NCBI GenBank assembly: GCA_034336665.1
Contig: CM067589.1
Coordinates: forward strand, 1,869,720-1,933,719
DNA from: Luscinia megarhynchos
Taxonomy: Eukaryota; Chordata; Aves; Passeriformes; Turdidae
Direction of reading: 5' to 3'
Length of the DNA: 64,000 bases
Below are positions 12,649 to 24,830 of the stretch, one piece after another. The translations under genes were made by a program, and so were the position numbers. The notes beneath the pieces were generated by a model that made no database searches, was not told the origin of the DNA, and saw only the letters and a list, made by a program, of their open reading frames with translations. Numbering within the stretch: the stretch's first letter is position 1; each line of letters opens with the position of its first letter.

Positions 12649-13898
12649 AGTGGGACGTGGGGCTGCTCCGGGTCGGCTTTGGTCAGCTCCTCCTCCTCGA
12701 CGTCCGACTCGCCGCCCGAGCTGCTGTCGGTGACGTCCGAGTCGAAGGCCTGCTCGCTGCAGCGCAGCGTGGCCATGCCGCTGGCCGTGAACCGCTCCAG
12801 CTCCTCCGAGATGGAATCGCTCTTCAGGAAGTTGCTCAGGCCCTCGGAAGCGGCCGTCTCGCTCGCAGCTTTCCTCAGGGCCGCCTCGGCTTTTCTGGTC
12901 AGCATCAGCTGGCTGCGCTGCCGCAGGGGGTCCAGCGCCGGCAGCCTGCTCAGCGTTTTCTCCAAGAAGCCGCCCAGCTGCTGCTGGATGTGCCTCTCCA
13001 CCTGCTTGGCCTGCACCACCTGCAGGCGCTTCTGCAGGCGCCGCGCCCGGCTCTCGATGTCGGCCTGCCGCCGCAGCAGCGCCCGGGTCCTCATCTCGGC
13101 GCGCAGGGCGCTGTGCGGGGCCGGCGCCGCCCGCTGCTCCTCCGGCCGGCCGCTGCCCGCGCCGGGCGCCCGCGGCTGCTCCGCGCCGCCCGGGGCCGCC
13201 CTGCCCGCCGCGCCGCCACTGCTGCGGGGAGCCGCGCGCTCCGCATCGAGGCTTCTGGGCGGGACAGTGCAATTGGTCAAGCCGGTCTTCAAGTCCCCCA
13301 GCTCAGAACCTCCCGTGTTACAGTCAACAGTCTGGAGGGCAGCAGGAGGAGGAGCGCACTTCCCACCGTTCACAGAACTAGAGTTTTCATGGTCTGAGTT
13401 GGTATTTTTGGCCAATTTCTTGGCCAAGCCATTGACAGGCGCTTGCGGGAGAGGTGGCTGGCTATTAGTACTCATTGTTTTTAGATTCTCCAAAGTGAAT
13501 TCCAACACCGGCTGCCTCCCCAACAGATCGCTTGTTTTCAAAAAGGACTGAGATAAGAGAGAGTGAGATTTAAGGACTGTCTGCTTGTTGAAGACTCCTT
13601 GCAGCTTCAGAGGCTCTTTTGAAGAGACAGATGTTACATCCGAGCAGAGATAAGAGGCCACTAGCGGCTGCAGCTTGCCCAGCTCTTCCTTGGTAGGGTT
13701 GTTTCGGAAATCGAGACCGGGATCCTCGGGAGCAATGGCTTTCCTTTTGGTGCCGTTGGCAGCCAGGAGGATGCTGTTGGCGTTGCCGTTGCTCTCGGCA
13801 CTGCCAGGAGACAAGGTGGAGGACGGGGGAGCCAGCTTGAATCGGATGTGGTGAGCTTCGGCGGCGGCGTCAGTGAGAGCGGGCGCCATCGCAGCCAT
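12649..13898 (-). CDS. KANSL1: KANSL1, first coding exon (residues 1-416)
   Basis: KANSL1 is the scaffold of the nuclear NSL complex that directs the MOF/KAT8 acetyltransferase to chromatin. The frame starts [20 protein letters not shown], the family N terminus. The ATG at 13898 is preceded directly by an in-frame TGA, which fixes the start. Residues 1-140 and 273-416 match the family closely. A charged coiled coil begins [17 protein letters not shown] at about 273 and runs to about 315. An acidic serine patch ([14 protein letters not shown]) lies at 391-404. Residues about 219-270 are unusually rich in Ala, Pro, Gly and Arg. The exon ends after CT of a split codon at a GTGAGT donor (12648 downwards). 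Human KANSL1 is about 1,100 residues, so later exons (PEHE domain) lie outside the window. Confidence 0.97.
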
Positions 13899-13999
13899 TC
13901 AGCACCGCGCCACGGGAGGTGCAGGCTGTGCCGCTGCCGAGCCCAGCTCCAGCTCCAGCTCCAGCTCCAGGGCCCCCCAGCGCCGCTCCCGAGGGCAGC
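13899..13999 (-). other. KANSL1: KANSL1 5' UTR part of first coding exon
   Basis: On the minus strand a pyrimidine tract ending TTTCCTCCCCTGCAG gives a strong acceptor at 14001-14000, so the exon begins at 13999. The UTR holds a short tandem GAGCTG repeat (about four copies) and ends with the TGA directly before the start codon. An upstream non-coding exon is therefore expected. Confidence 0.85.
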
Positions 14000-15342
14000 C
14001 TGCAGGGGAGGAAAGCACAGGTCAGCACCTGCAGGGACAAACCCAACTCTGTGCACCACGGCGGCGAGACGCACAGCCTCCTCCTCCCCGAGCCCAGCCC
14101 TGCACCTGGGAACAGAACAGGAACTCACAACCCAGCCCTCCAGAACCCCAGCAGCTCCCAAAGTCCATACCTTCTCTAACTGCTGCTCCCACCCGAGTTT
14201 ATCCCTGAGCACACCAGAACCCTTCCAGGCCTCCGTGAAAGCTCCAGCCCTGGATGTTCCTATTCTTCAATGCCAGCAGCTCACCAACTTCATCACTAAA
14301 ATCCCTGAGCTACACCTATGAAATAGTTTTCAGTGCTTCTACTGCCAGCTCAGGGGTCTTAAAAATGACAAATTTGACTATAACATGTAATACAGAGAGG
14401 GCTTGAGGGGAACAAATCTCCATATGCTTAAACTCCCAGTGGCTGAAGAAACCCCACCGCTTCCCTGAAACCTGGATTTCAAGAAAGTCTCTTCCCTGGT
14501 GTATATGAAACCTACTTTCCCAGAAGTGCATTTCCGAATGAGCCAGGTGATTTCCAGTGTTAGCAATTCCCATTTCTCTTTCAAGAGCATGGATAAAGAT
14601 TAACCCACACACAGAACAGCTCTACACTGACTGTCACAGCAAGCCTGGGTTTAACTCAACTAGAGCAAACAAACTGAGAGAAATAACTAAAGACTCTTCA
14701 TTCTCCACACTGCAATCTCTTCCCATCCACCTGGTTATTCACCCACTTTCCTTACCACTAAAACTGCCAGTGTTTTTAAATGTCTTTTTAAATTGCATTC
14801 AAATAACCCACAGTGTTGGCTGTGCTGCCAGTGAAACAGTTACTTGATTTTCCTTTTACTGATGAAGTTATTTAGCATCTTCGTAAGATATTTCAATGTC
14901 AACTTAATAATAAAAAAGTTGCCCTGATCTTTTGCCTGATATGCCAATCCTCTAATTTCACATAAATTTGCATAAACTTGTTGCAGCTGTTCATTAACAC
15001 ACCCCAATGACCAAATTAATGCACCACTTTACAGGAAAAGCAAGGACTACCTAAAGCTTTAATATGTTTAACAAGGAAAATTTCACAGCCAGTTTTGTTT
15101 CTGGGCTCATCCAGTTGCTCCCAACATCAGATCCAGGTGCTTCTACGTAACAGGGACCAGAAAGACATGAAGGCTGAAAATCAAAGTACCAGAACCTGAA
15201 TTTTTGTGAGAACTCAGAGATGAGTTAGAGAAACCCACATTCCCATGGAGGGAAGGCTCAAAATTATTTGTGGTTCCCTATGAGTAAACACATTCAACTG
15301 TCCAGCCCCTCACCAGGTCCAAAATACAGCCCCTCCACAGTC

Positions 15343-15402
15343 CTAGAATCCCAAAATGACTTGGGTTGGAAGGCACCCTAAGCTCACCCAGTTGCAGCAG
15401 AA
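15343..15402 (-). mobile_element. CR1 LINE fragment (short)
   Basis: The plus strand reads ctagaatcccaaaatgac followed by TTGGGTTGGAAGGCACCCTA and AGCTCACCCAGTTGCAG, the inverted CR1 tail. Confidence 0.75.
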
Positions 15403-17155
15403 GTATCAAGATGCTGGAGGTGGGTTCAGGCTTCCCAAGTCCCCTACTCACAGAACTTGCAGCATTCTGCAATCAACTGCACTTTATCCTTACTCAAAAA
15501 GGATCTGCATGTCTAAAAGTTTAGGCCACGCTCACTGAAAATGGCTCTTAGTCACCATTTGGGTCCATAAATAAAAACTGAACATGCCGATTCAGGGAAG
15601 AAATAAAAAAAAAGGAACTTGCAGGGAACTTTCCACTTGTAGCTAAGACACCCTTGGGAGAGGAGGGAGGAAGACTGTCAGAATAAAGACTTCCTCCACT
15701 CCAGCCTCCTTCCCAGACCTCCACCAGAGACACACACACTGGGAATGCCTGTCCCTAACCAGTTCCCAGTTCTGCAGAAACGTGGGGGTTTCCCTTCCAG
15801 AGGGAACTCTGGCTCAGGGCTCTGCACCACAGTCACCACGAGCCATCGACAGGAACCCCAGCTGCAGAGAGAGCAGCAAACCTCCCCTGGTGCTACAGGA
15901 CTCTCCATCAATGACCTGCTCTGCACCACAGCCAGTCAGGAGCTGGCAGGAGTTACAGGCTGAAGCGAGTTTTAATTCATAGGTCATCAACTTGAATTAA
16001 CAGAAGTGGGAAATGGAAGCAAAACTTTGACACTGCCTTTTCCTCCAGGTTAGCAAACCCACTTGAAAACAGCAAATCTTCCTGGCTAAGCCACTGCAAA
16101 CCTCCTTGGCTCCACTTTTCATGGAGTGGACAGCATTTAGAATACTTTGGAAGCCTGGAAAGCCTCCCCTTAGAATAAGGCTTTGTTCTTGTAGCTTAAA
16201 GATGACCTCCAAAAGTTATCTGGTCTATTTTTCAATTTTATTTAAGTCCTTATAAAATCTCTGTGTGCTGGACAGCACTGGCTTCTTTAACACTGAATTA
16301 GATCTCTACTTTTATGAGCAACCCTGGAAAAGACATTAAGGAACATTTGCAGGCATGTTCCCTCCCTCTGTTTATAAATGTGGGTTGTTATTAAAGCTGT
16401 ATTACACTTATCAGGGATTTCTTCCTAACAGGGAATTGGAGGAGAGAAGGTGTTAAGGCATTTCTGAGGAAGGAGAACAAAGAAAAGGAAAGGTCATAAA
16501 ATGGGAAAGGAAGGTCATTCACACAGTCTGAGGAACCTGCAGAGCATTCTGGCAAGTCTTCCAACAATCCCAAGAATTATCCCCAATCTGTTGCCTGCCC
16601 CGGGACCCAAGCTGAGCTGGCAGGTTCTGCTGAAGCTGCTGCCCCCCATCAGCACTGGCAGATCCCTGTGAGCACCCACGGGTCCCTTTTTTCACTGTTT
16701 CCCTGCCAAGGGTCTTCCATTCCCAGCACTCAAGGTGACACGTGGGACCAAGAGGCCTCTGCTCTGGCACAAGCCCTGCTGGTAGAGAAGTGCCAGAGGA
16801 ACTGGACAGTGCCCCAGCTGCAGCCCAGCCCCTGTGTGCACCTGGCGGGGGGAGATGCAGGGAGCTGCCTCTGCAAGGCCAGCGTGCTGTTTACAGCCTG
16901 CCTTCACTAGCACTGAATGAACCTTCTGCATGCTCCCTTCAGAAGTAGAGCAGTGCCAGAGCACTTAGCAGTAATTAACAGAGCCAAGATGAAAGGCTGC
17001 AGCAGGCAGGTAAAACCAGGATAACCGTAACTCACCCACCTTCCCTCGCTCCCCAGGGGGGCACGAGGCCACCAGAGCCACCAGAGCCACCAGGGCTCCT
17101 CAGGAGCCTTCAGCCAAACTCCAGGGCAGGCAGCACTCCAGCCTGTGCAACACTG

Positions 17156-17767
17156 AGCACTGGGAATACTGGGAACGGGGCAGGGACGGCCATGGAGCAC
17201 TGGGAACAGGGCTGGGACAGCCATGGGAGCACTGGGAATGGGGATGGGATAGTCAGGGAGCACTGGGAACAGTGGGGAGCACTGGGAATGGGCCTGGGAC
17301 AGCCATGGGAGCACTGGGAATGGGGATGGGATAGTCAGGGAGCACTGGGAATAGGATTGGGGCACTGGGAACAGGGCTGGGACAGCCATGGGAGCACTGG
17401 GAATGGGGATGGGATAGTCAGGGAGCACTGGGAACAGTGGGGAGCACTGGGAATGGGGCTGGGACAGCCATGGGAGCACTGGGAATGGGGATGGGATAGT
17501 CAGGGAGCACTGGGAACAGTGGGGAGCACTGGGAATGGGGCTGGGACAGCCATGGGAGCACTGGGAATGGGGATGGGACAGTCAGGGAGCACTGGGAATA
17601 GGATTGGGGCACTGGGAACAGGGCTGGGGCAGAGGGAACAGGGCTGGGACAGCCATGAAGCACTGGGAACAGTGGGGAGCACTGGGAACGGGGCTGGGAC
17701 AGCCATGGAGCACTGGGAACAGGGCTGGGACTGCCATGGGAGCACTGGGAATAGGACTGGGGCAGCA
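17156..17767. repeat. Minisatellite, AGCACTGGGAA unit with ~82-bp higher-order repeat
   Basis: The basic motif AGCACTGGGAATGGGG alternates with CTGGGACAGCCATGGG and ATGGGATAGTCAGGG, giving a higher-order unit of about 82 bases repeated several times with shortened copies. It is G-rich on the plus strand. Apparent proteins across it (17192-17869 plus; 16907-17479 minus) are repeat translations. Confidence 0.93.
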
Positions 17768-20700
17768 GGAACACTCCCAGTCACCCTACACCCCGAGCAG
17801 CACCGGGTCATGACACCCCTGAAAACAATCCCCCTGCCTGCTGACTTATTCAACACCCTCTGCTTCTAAAACCCTATCCTACAATCACACATTGAAAGGA
17901 GAACTGGGTTTCCAAGCACATGATTTTGTGCAGTACCTCAGAAAATAAGCCCAAAACAAACACAGGATGTTTTGGCTCCCTGAATTCTCTGTGGAAAGTT
18001 TCTTGGGGAGCAACCAGGCACTGTGCTTGCAGTGAGGGTCAGGAGAAACACGGGGAGCTCTGGGCACAGGAGGCCCCTGGCTGAGCTCAGCCCAGTCTGC
18101 CTCTGGCAGGGCTGTCCCTGCTCTCCCCCAGACACCAGCCCCACCTGGCTCCATCACCTGTGCCCTCCCTCCCTCCCTGCACACACACATCCACCTCTCA
18201 CAGACTGATGCTCCTGGGTTATGGTTAAATCCCTGACGTTGTCCCAAACTCCTGCCCTGCTGCACGCTGAAACCCCTCCAGCCCCAGCTCTGTGCTCCCC
18301 AGCACCCACTTCCTGACCTACACAAAGGTGCTGTTAGAAGCAATAAAAGCAAAGTTCCCCTGAAGGAAGTGAGTATTCTACCAATTCCCACTTCCCCTCT
18401 CCTCCCCCACTACAAATCAACAGTGCAGCCAGCTCTTGAATCCGTGTGGTTACAAATATGTTTCAGTCAAAAAACCAAAACAAAGCACACAAAAAAACCT
18501 GAACTTGCTAAAATAAAATCCCTCTACACTTCATTTTGCAAGTAGAACACATCATCTGTGCTAACCTCAGCAGGTAACAACACACAACAACTCCCTGAGC
18601 CCTACAAACACTTTCCACAACGTCCATCCACCAAAGTTAGGACTATTCCACATAACAGATTCTCTACGTGCCTTCTGTTATCACCTCTCAACATTTTGTA
18701 GTTGTAAGACAGCTCTTTACCAATTTAGAAAGGGATTTACATGAGAAGCAACCCTCAAAGCTTTAATTAAGGAAACGTGACAGGCAAGTACAGGACGATC
18801 ACCTTATTGATAAGCCAGTTATCACGTGCAGACTGTGTGCTTGCAATGACCCACATTTGGGAAACAGGCTCTTTTTTAAACATATTAATTTAAAAAATGT
18901 TAAGAACATACACAAGAACCACAGATATTTACAATACACACATGAGTACATTCCACAGCTATTAACACTACAGACTTGCACCTAATCTCCCAGGCAAAAA
19001 TAAGAATTTTAACAGTAAGAACATCCCAGAAATATTACTGAGCTCCAGTTTTGTTTCCAAAGAGAAGTCCTCAAGATTAAACTAAAAACTGATGTTTCCA
19101 CTTCCTTATCCATGTGAGTGGCAGGATCTGGTCAACTCTGAGATCTCCTTCTGCAAGAATAATTCTCTCTTACACCCGTGAATTCTTACTGGATATAAAT
19201 AAACCAAACCAATTGCATCATCTGAGGTAAAGGAGGTTTCATCAATATGATGTCAGAAAGAAAAACAGAAGCCACAAAGCAAGATTAATAGTCATCACTG
19301 CTAAAAAAATCTGGAAAAGTGAATAACTAAAAAGCAAGAATGCCTTCACCTGGAAAATTAAGTGGCTAAAAATAAAAATACACATTGTTGTTAAGCTACT
19401 CTTCAGAACAAAGTTGCAGTTTAGTGTCAAATCACAAGAAATGTTGCTCAAAAATAGTAATGGGATATCTGCAGAAAGCAGCAGCCTGTCAGAGACAAAA
19501 AAAAAAAATAAAATAAAATTTTAAAAAGCTTTAATTGTGAAATCCGGGTCTCCCCCATCCAGTATCAGAAAGATTTTGTTTTTCTTTCTCATAATCTGGG
19601 CAAGTTGCCCAGGAAATATGAAAAACTGAACTCAGGACTCAGGGAGCAAGTTAAACAAAAAACAGAATTGCCTTTTAACTTTAAAGACACATTTTCATTC
19701 ACTGGGTACAGTCACACCCACCTTTGCTCAAAAGCTCATAACTGTTCCCAAAACTCTTAACACCCCCCTGCCCCAAAAAGTGGCACCACCTCAATATTCA
19801 TATTTTCTACTCAGTATTTCAGAACAAGGCACTGACTGTCGCTACAAGAAGTTCTTTGGATGCCTTGGCAGCAAGCAGAAGCAGCGCCGAGAGCTCAGAG
19901 CACAGACACTGGTGTGATAAAGGTGATGCTCACTCACACATCACAGGTTCTGCTCCACGGGCCCTAATTACAGCCTGAGCTGGGCTTGCTCTTCCTCATT
20001 CAGCACAAAGCAACCTCACAGTAACCTTCCCATCACATCCCTGCCTGCAGACCTCGACAGGAAGTTATAAAGATTTCAGAGAGACGTTTCCCAACGTTTG
20101 AGAGCTGAAAATGAGAAACCTTGAAGGTCCACCTTCTGCTAAGGCCTCTGAGGCCTGAAGCAGCTCCCAATACAGAAGTACATATTTCAATTATACTTTT
20201 CTTTCCACCAAATCTGAAAAAAAGTAAGTTTGCAGCAAGAGATTAACTCAGGCACAGATGAGGACAAGGCCTGCTCAGGCTGGCAGCTACCCCCATTTCC
20301 CCTCCTGAGATTTGATTTTGTTACCTTTCTCCCTCATTGTATCAGATAAACAGCACAGTTTTATCTCTAAATTCAGACACTGAACTGCAAAGCTCTGCTC
20401 CCAGAATTAAGTCTTCCCAAATACTAACACCTCCCATTTCTCCATTTCCCTCACTCTCCAAACTCTGGCAGTCACCTGCTGGCTGCACCTCGTGGCAGGA
20501 GAGACCCAGGCTGGTTTTCTAACTTTAAAACCTGAACAAGACCTTATCAAAGTCTCCTCCTCCAGGAACCCAGCTCTGAACTCGGCCGACGAGGACACGC
20601 ACAGGTTTAATGGAATTATGTTTACTCAAGTCCTGCATCACCCAGACTCTTGCTGATTTGGGTCTGACAACTCCTGGCCCAGCTGAGAAAGAACAGAAAG

Positions 20701-21939
20701 CTTTTATTCCAATTTAAACGATTTGTCACAGAAAACTGCACCCTCAAACATGCGGCCCAACTCCTGTTTACAGGGAAGGATTTTCAAACCGAGCCCTTGC
20801 TGCTTTTCACTCCAGATAGACATTGTATTCCTGGAAGTCATGAGCAGGGACATGGTATTTATAAAATGCAGCAACGGAAACGCTGCTCCTCAGATCACCT
20901 GCCATTGCAACTGCCATGCTCAGGGTCCTTTAACGCAAGGATAAACACTGGGGAGAGAGGCAGGCCTGCAGAACTTGCTCATTGTTTGGTCTCATCACCA
21001 TGTGATCCACCTGAGACCCTTCCAGGAATTAAATTCCCATTTAGGCCTAAGTTGGCCCACCTGTTTCTGCTCATAGTCCACTAAAAAAACCCAGAGAAAT
21101 GCAAAATCAGGTACTGTTTTGGTTTAGGCTGGGATAGCACTGACCTGCTCTCAAAAAATGGTCCCAGAAAAAGTTAATTTTCCAGAAGAGGAAAATGATA
21201 TGGAAGGGGGTAGAGGGAAAGCCCATAAATAAAAGTATGTGCTGTTGCCCTTTCTCCCACTCCCCAAGATTTACCCTTTCCCTCGGGTTGGGCCTAGAAC
21301 CCTCAGGCCTTATCTTTACCTCGCTGTCAGTGAGTCCCATCCTGCCTGGAAAAGCCTTTTGAGGCTCCTAAGGACAGGCAGCAAGAGCAGCCTGAGCAGG
21401 GAAGGGTGGAGTGCAGAACTCCAGAGCCAGGCTTTGTTCATTAGATAATGGCAGTGGCCTTCACCAAAACACAAGAGTTACAAACAGGGCAAAGGAAGTG
21501 ACTTTGGTCACAGAACCGCTCAGTTTTCACCCCTGCCTTGCATGATGTCAGACTCTCACCAGCTCTCCGGTTACCGGATGATCTCCAAGAGCAAATGGGA
21601 CTGAAATACAGCAATTAAAAAAATAAGTAAAAGGCAAAAGAGGGGAAAAAAGGCGTAAGAGAAACCCACAGCCACATCTGCCTGGTCATCTGCTGCTTTA
21701 TCACCTCTGACGAGGGAACACAAGTCATTCCTCATTGCTAAATCATTACAAATCAGCTATAACAGTGCCACAACCAAGTTCCACAATTAACTGCTCCTGC
21801 AGCATATCAATCCATTAAGCCCCACACAGCTGTGCTACCTTGGCAGTGAGGCTACAGGGAAAAAACACCAGCACCATCCCCATCCGTGCCGCGCCAAAAG
21901 CCAGGCCAGGCCAGGCCGTGTGTGCTGCGGGGGCGGGCG

Positions 21940-22270
21940 GGGAACCGGGCTGGGGGAACCGGGCTGGGGAATGGGCAGAGAACCGAGCTGGGGGAACCGG
22001 GCTGAGAACCAGGCTGGGGAATGGGCTGGGGAATCCGGGCTGGGAACCAGGCAGGGAACTGGGCAGGGGAATGGGCTGGGAACCGGGCAGAGAACCGGGC
22101 TGGGAACCAAGCAGGGAACCGGGCTGGGGAATGGGCAGAGAACCGAGCTGGGGGAACCGGGCTGAGAACCAGGCTGGGGAATGGGCAGGGGAATCCGGGC
22201 TGGGGAATAGGCAGAGATCCGGGCTGGGAGAACAGGGCAGGGAACCGGGCAGAGAACCGGCCTGGGGGAA
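21940..22270. repeat. Minisatellite, GGAACCGGGCTGGG unit
   Basis: Tandem 13-15 base units vary between GGAACCGGGCTGGG, GGAATGGGCAGAG and GAACCGAGCTGGGG, in repeating groups. It lacks stop triplets on several frames, which creates spurious 150-200 residue frames on both strands. Confidence 0.92.
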
Positions 22271-23299
22271 CCGGCTCCAAGCAGCCCCAGCACCAGCCCA
22301 GGGCTCCCCATGCTCTCCCCCTCTGCCCACAGCCCCTCTCTACTCCACTGCGCCCTCCACCCATTGAAGAGGCTGCTGACTTCTCAATTAAAGAAAAAAA
22401 ATATATCATCAGCTTGAGGCGCGTCGCTGTTCCCGTGCCAGAATGGAAATCCAAGAGGATACGCTAAAGCAGGGAAGAGCATCAGAGGTTCCTCCATGAA
22501 AACAAAGGCTATAAAAAGGACAAATATGGTTTTAAAGAGAAAATGGCTGTACACAGACAGAGCCCTGGCCTGCCAGCCCCGGCAGAGGTCCGGGGGCACA
22601 CACAGCCTCTCGTCACACCTCCACCACCCCCGGGATGTTCTGTCCCCGGGGCAGCGGGACCGACCCACGGCGCAGCCCGGCCCAGGAACCGGCTCCTTCC
22701 TCACCTTATTTTTAGAGGCACGAAGCACCCTGGACACAACACATGACATGATGTAACCACCAGCACGGCCGTGGCCCAAACCAGTTCAAAATATAATGGC
22801 CAGTCAAAACAAATAAAAAACCTGCAGTTCCTCCCATATCCTGACCGGTTTCATGGAAAACTACAGTTTGTCATTCAAGTGCATTTTACATAACAGGGAA
22901 TATAATCTATGGAGTGCCTGCCTTCTGCTCTACCTAACCACGAATTTAAGGAGAGGACAGATGACACCTCGGTTTGGAAGGTGGGCCTAATTTTTGGGGA
23001 GAAAATAAGTTTAGTTCCCAAGAAATTAGCTGCCTTAATTTTCCTCCTACATGACCCTCATTTATACCCCAATGATGGAAATTTCTCTGTAACCAAGCAC
23101 TGGAAGATGCTAATCCCGTGATGGAAGTAAACACACGTAGGGATCACGGAAAGCATTTCAGGATAGCCGGACTCTCCCAGCCTGTTTTGGGGAAAATAAT
23201 CCTGGATCGGCAAGGCCAGCTCGAAATAAATAAAAATACAAAATACGCGGCTGGAAAGTAAATACAGGGAAAGGGTTTTGGAGCTGGAAGGCACCTGGA

Positions 23300-24830
23300 A
23301 AATGACGCTATTGTGCGCCCCGGGAGCAGGGCGAGCGCCCGGTGACACGGCTCCCGCCGGTGACAGCCCACCGGGATTACCGGCACCGCTCCGCTCCTAT
23401 TTTCCAGGCGGATTTGGGGCCGCGGGACCTGCTCCCTCCACGCGTTTTGCAAGCTTTGAGGTTATGCAATTTAATTTTTTTTTTCTGTTTACTTTTAAAA
23501 CTTCGCGTGTGCCCCCCCACCCCCCAGTCCCCCTTTCCCACCGGGTTAGGGGAACGGTGCCCCCCCGCTCCGTCCCTCCCGTCCCTTCCCCTCCCCGGGG
23601 GCAGCGGCCACGTGAGAGGCCCCGGCCCGACCCTGCGGGACCCCCGGGGCCGGGATCTCGATCGCGAGCGGCGCCGCCGCCCCCCGCCCGCGGCGCCCCC
23701 CCCGCCCCGGGCAGACGCAGCACCGGGGGCGGCGGGCGCGGGGGGGGGTGCGGGGCGGCTCTCCCGCCGCGACCCCCGCACTTTCCGCCGCACCGGGGAG
23801 GGGAAGGGCGGGGGGGGCGCTCGGAGAAGTTGGGGCGCGGCGGCGGCGGGGCCCGGCGGGGCGCGGCGGCGCTAACAAAGGGGCGGCGGGGGAGGGAGGC
23901 GCGGCGGGCGCGGGGCGGCGGGCGCGGGGCGAGCGGCACCTACCACGTGACGAGCGGCGAGCGCGGTCCGGGCGGGCTCGGCCGCGGCGGAACGGGCGCA
24001 GTTGGCAAACAGAGCGAGCGGGCCCCCCCGGGACGAGCGGCGGCGGCCGCGGCGCCGCCACCCCCGGCGCCCCCCCCGCCCGCCCCGGCGGAACGGGGGA
24101 TGGGCTCGCCCGTGTCCCTCGGCGGCCGCAGCGCTGGGGGTGGGGGGGGAGGGGGGGAGCGGGGCCCCCCCGCCCCCGGCTCGGAGCGCTGGGGCGGAGC
24201 GGGCGCTGCGGCGCTTCTCGTCGGCGCGCCCGGTCCCCCCCTGCTCCGGGCGAGCGCGGCGGCGGCGCGGCTCGAAAATGGCGGCCGGGCTCCTTCCCTG
24301 CCCTCCCCCTCCCGTCAGCCGGAGAATGCACCGGGGGGAAGGAGGAGGAGGACGGGGAGGAGGCGGGGGGGCGGGGGGCGCCGCCGCAGCGCCCCCGGCG
24401 GCCGCGCCGCGCAGCGCAGCCCGCGCCCGCCCGCAGCCGGGGGGCCCCGCCGAGCGCCCGCCGCGGCCGCGCGGAGGAGCTGCAGTGCGGGAGGGGAGGG
24501 GAGGGAGGGGAGGGGAGGGGCGGACACCGGCACCGCCGCCGCCGGGAAGGGAGGGAGGGACGGCAAGGGGAGGGAGGGGCGGACCCGCCGCCTTTTGTCC
24601 GCCCGCCGCGGCCCCGCCGTTGCGGGAGGCTGCGCTGCGCGCCCGACGCCGCCAGGGGGAGCCCGCGGCGCGCGCGGGGCGCGCCGGGAGTTGGAGTCCG
24701 CCTGCCCGCGGACGCGGCGCTGCGGAAACGCCGCTCCAACGGCGCTCTCACCCACCGCCGCCCAAAACGCGCGGCACCGCCCGCTCCGCCACCGCCCCGG
24801 CAAAAACAGAAATAAAAACTTCAGCCGTTC
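23300..24830. promoter_or_regulatory. CpG island within KANSL1 upstream region
   Basis: About 1.5 kb of extreme GC and CpG density with runs of C and G. It carries two CACGTG E-boxes (23609-23614 and 23944-23949), several GGGCGG-type Sp1 motifs and an AAAATGGCGGCC YY1-type motif at 24275-24286, which reads in plus orientation. It is probably a promoter: either an alternative KANSL1 start (minus strand), an antisense start (plus strand) or both. Long open frames across it on both strands arise from the lack of A/T. Confidence 0.75.

Noticed and set aside
13089..13244. Hidden frameshift pair in KANSL1
   Set aside because: The alternative frames do not restore family-like sequence, and flanks on both sides are in one frame, so I read it as real divergence.
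12556..13551. Other long frames over the KANSL1 exon
   Set aside because: Shadows of the KANSL1 reading frame caused by high GC.
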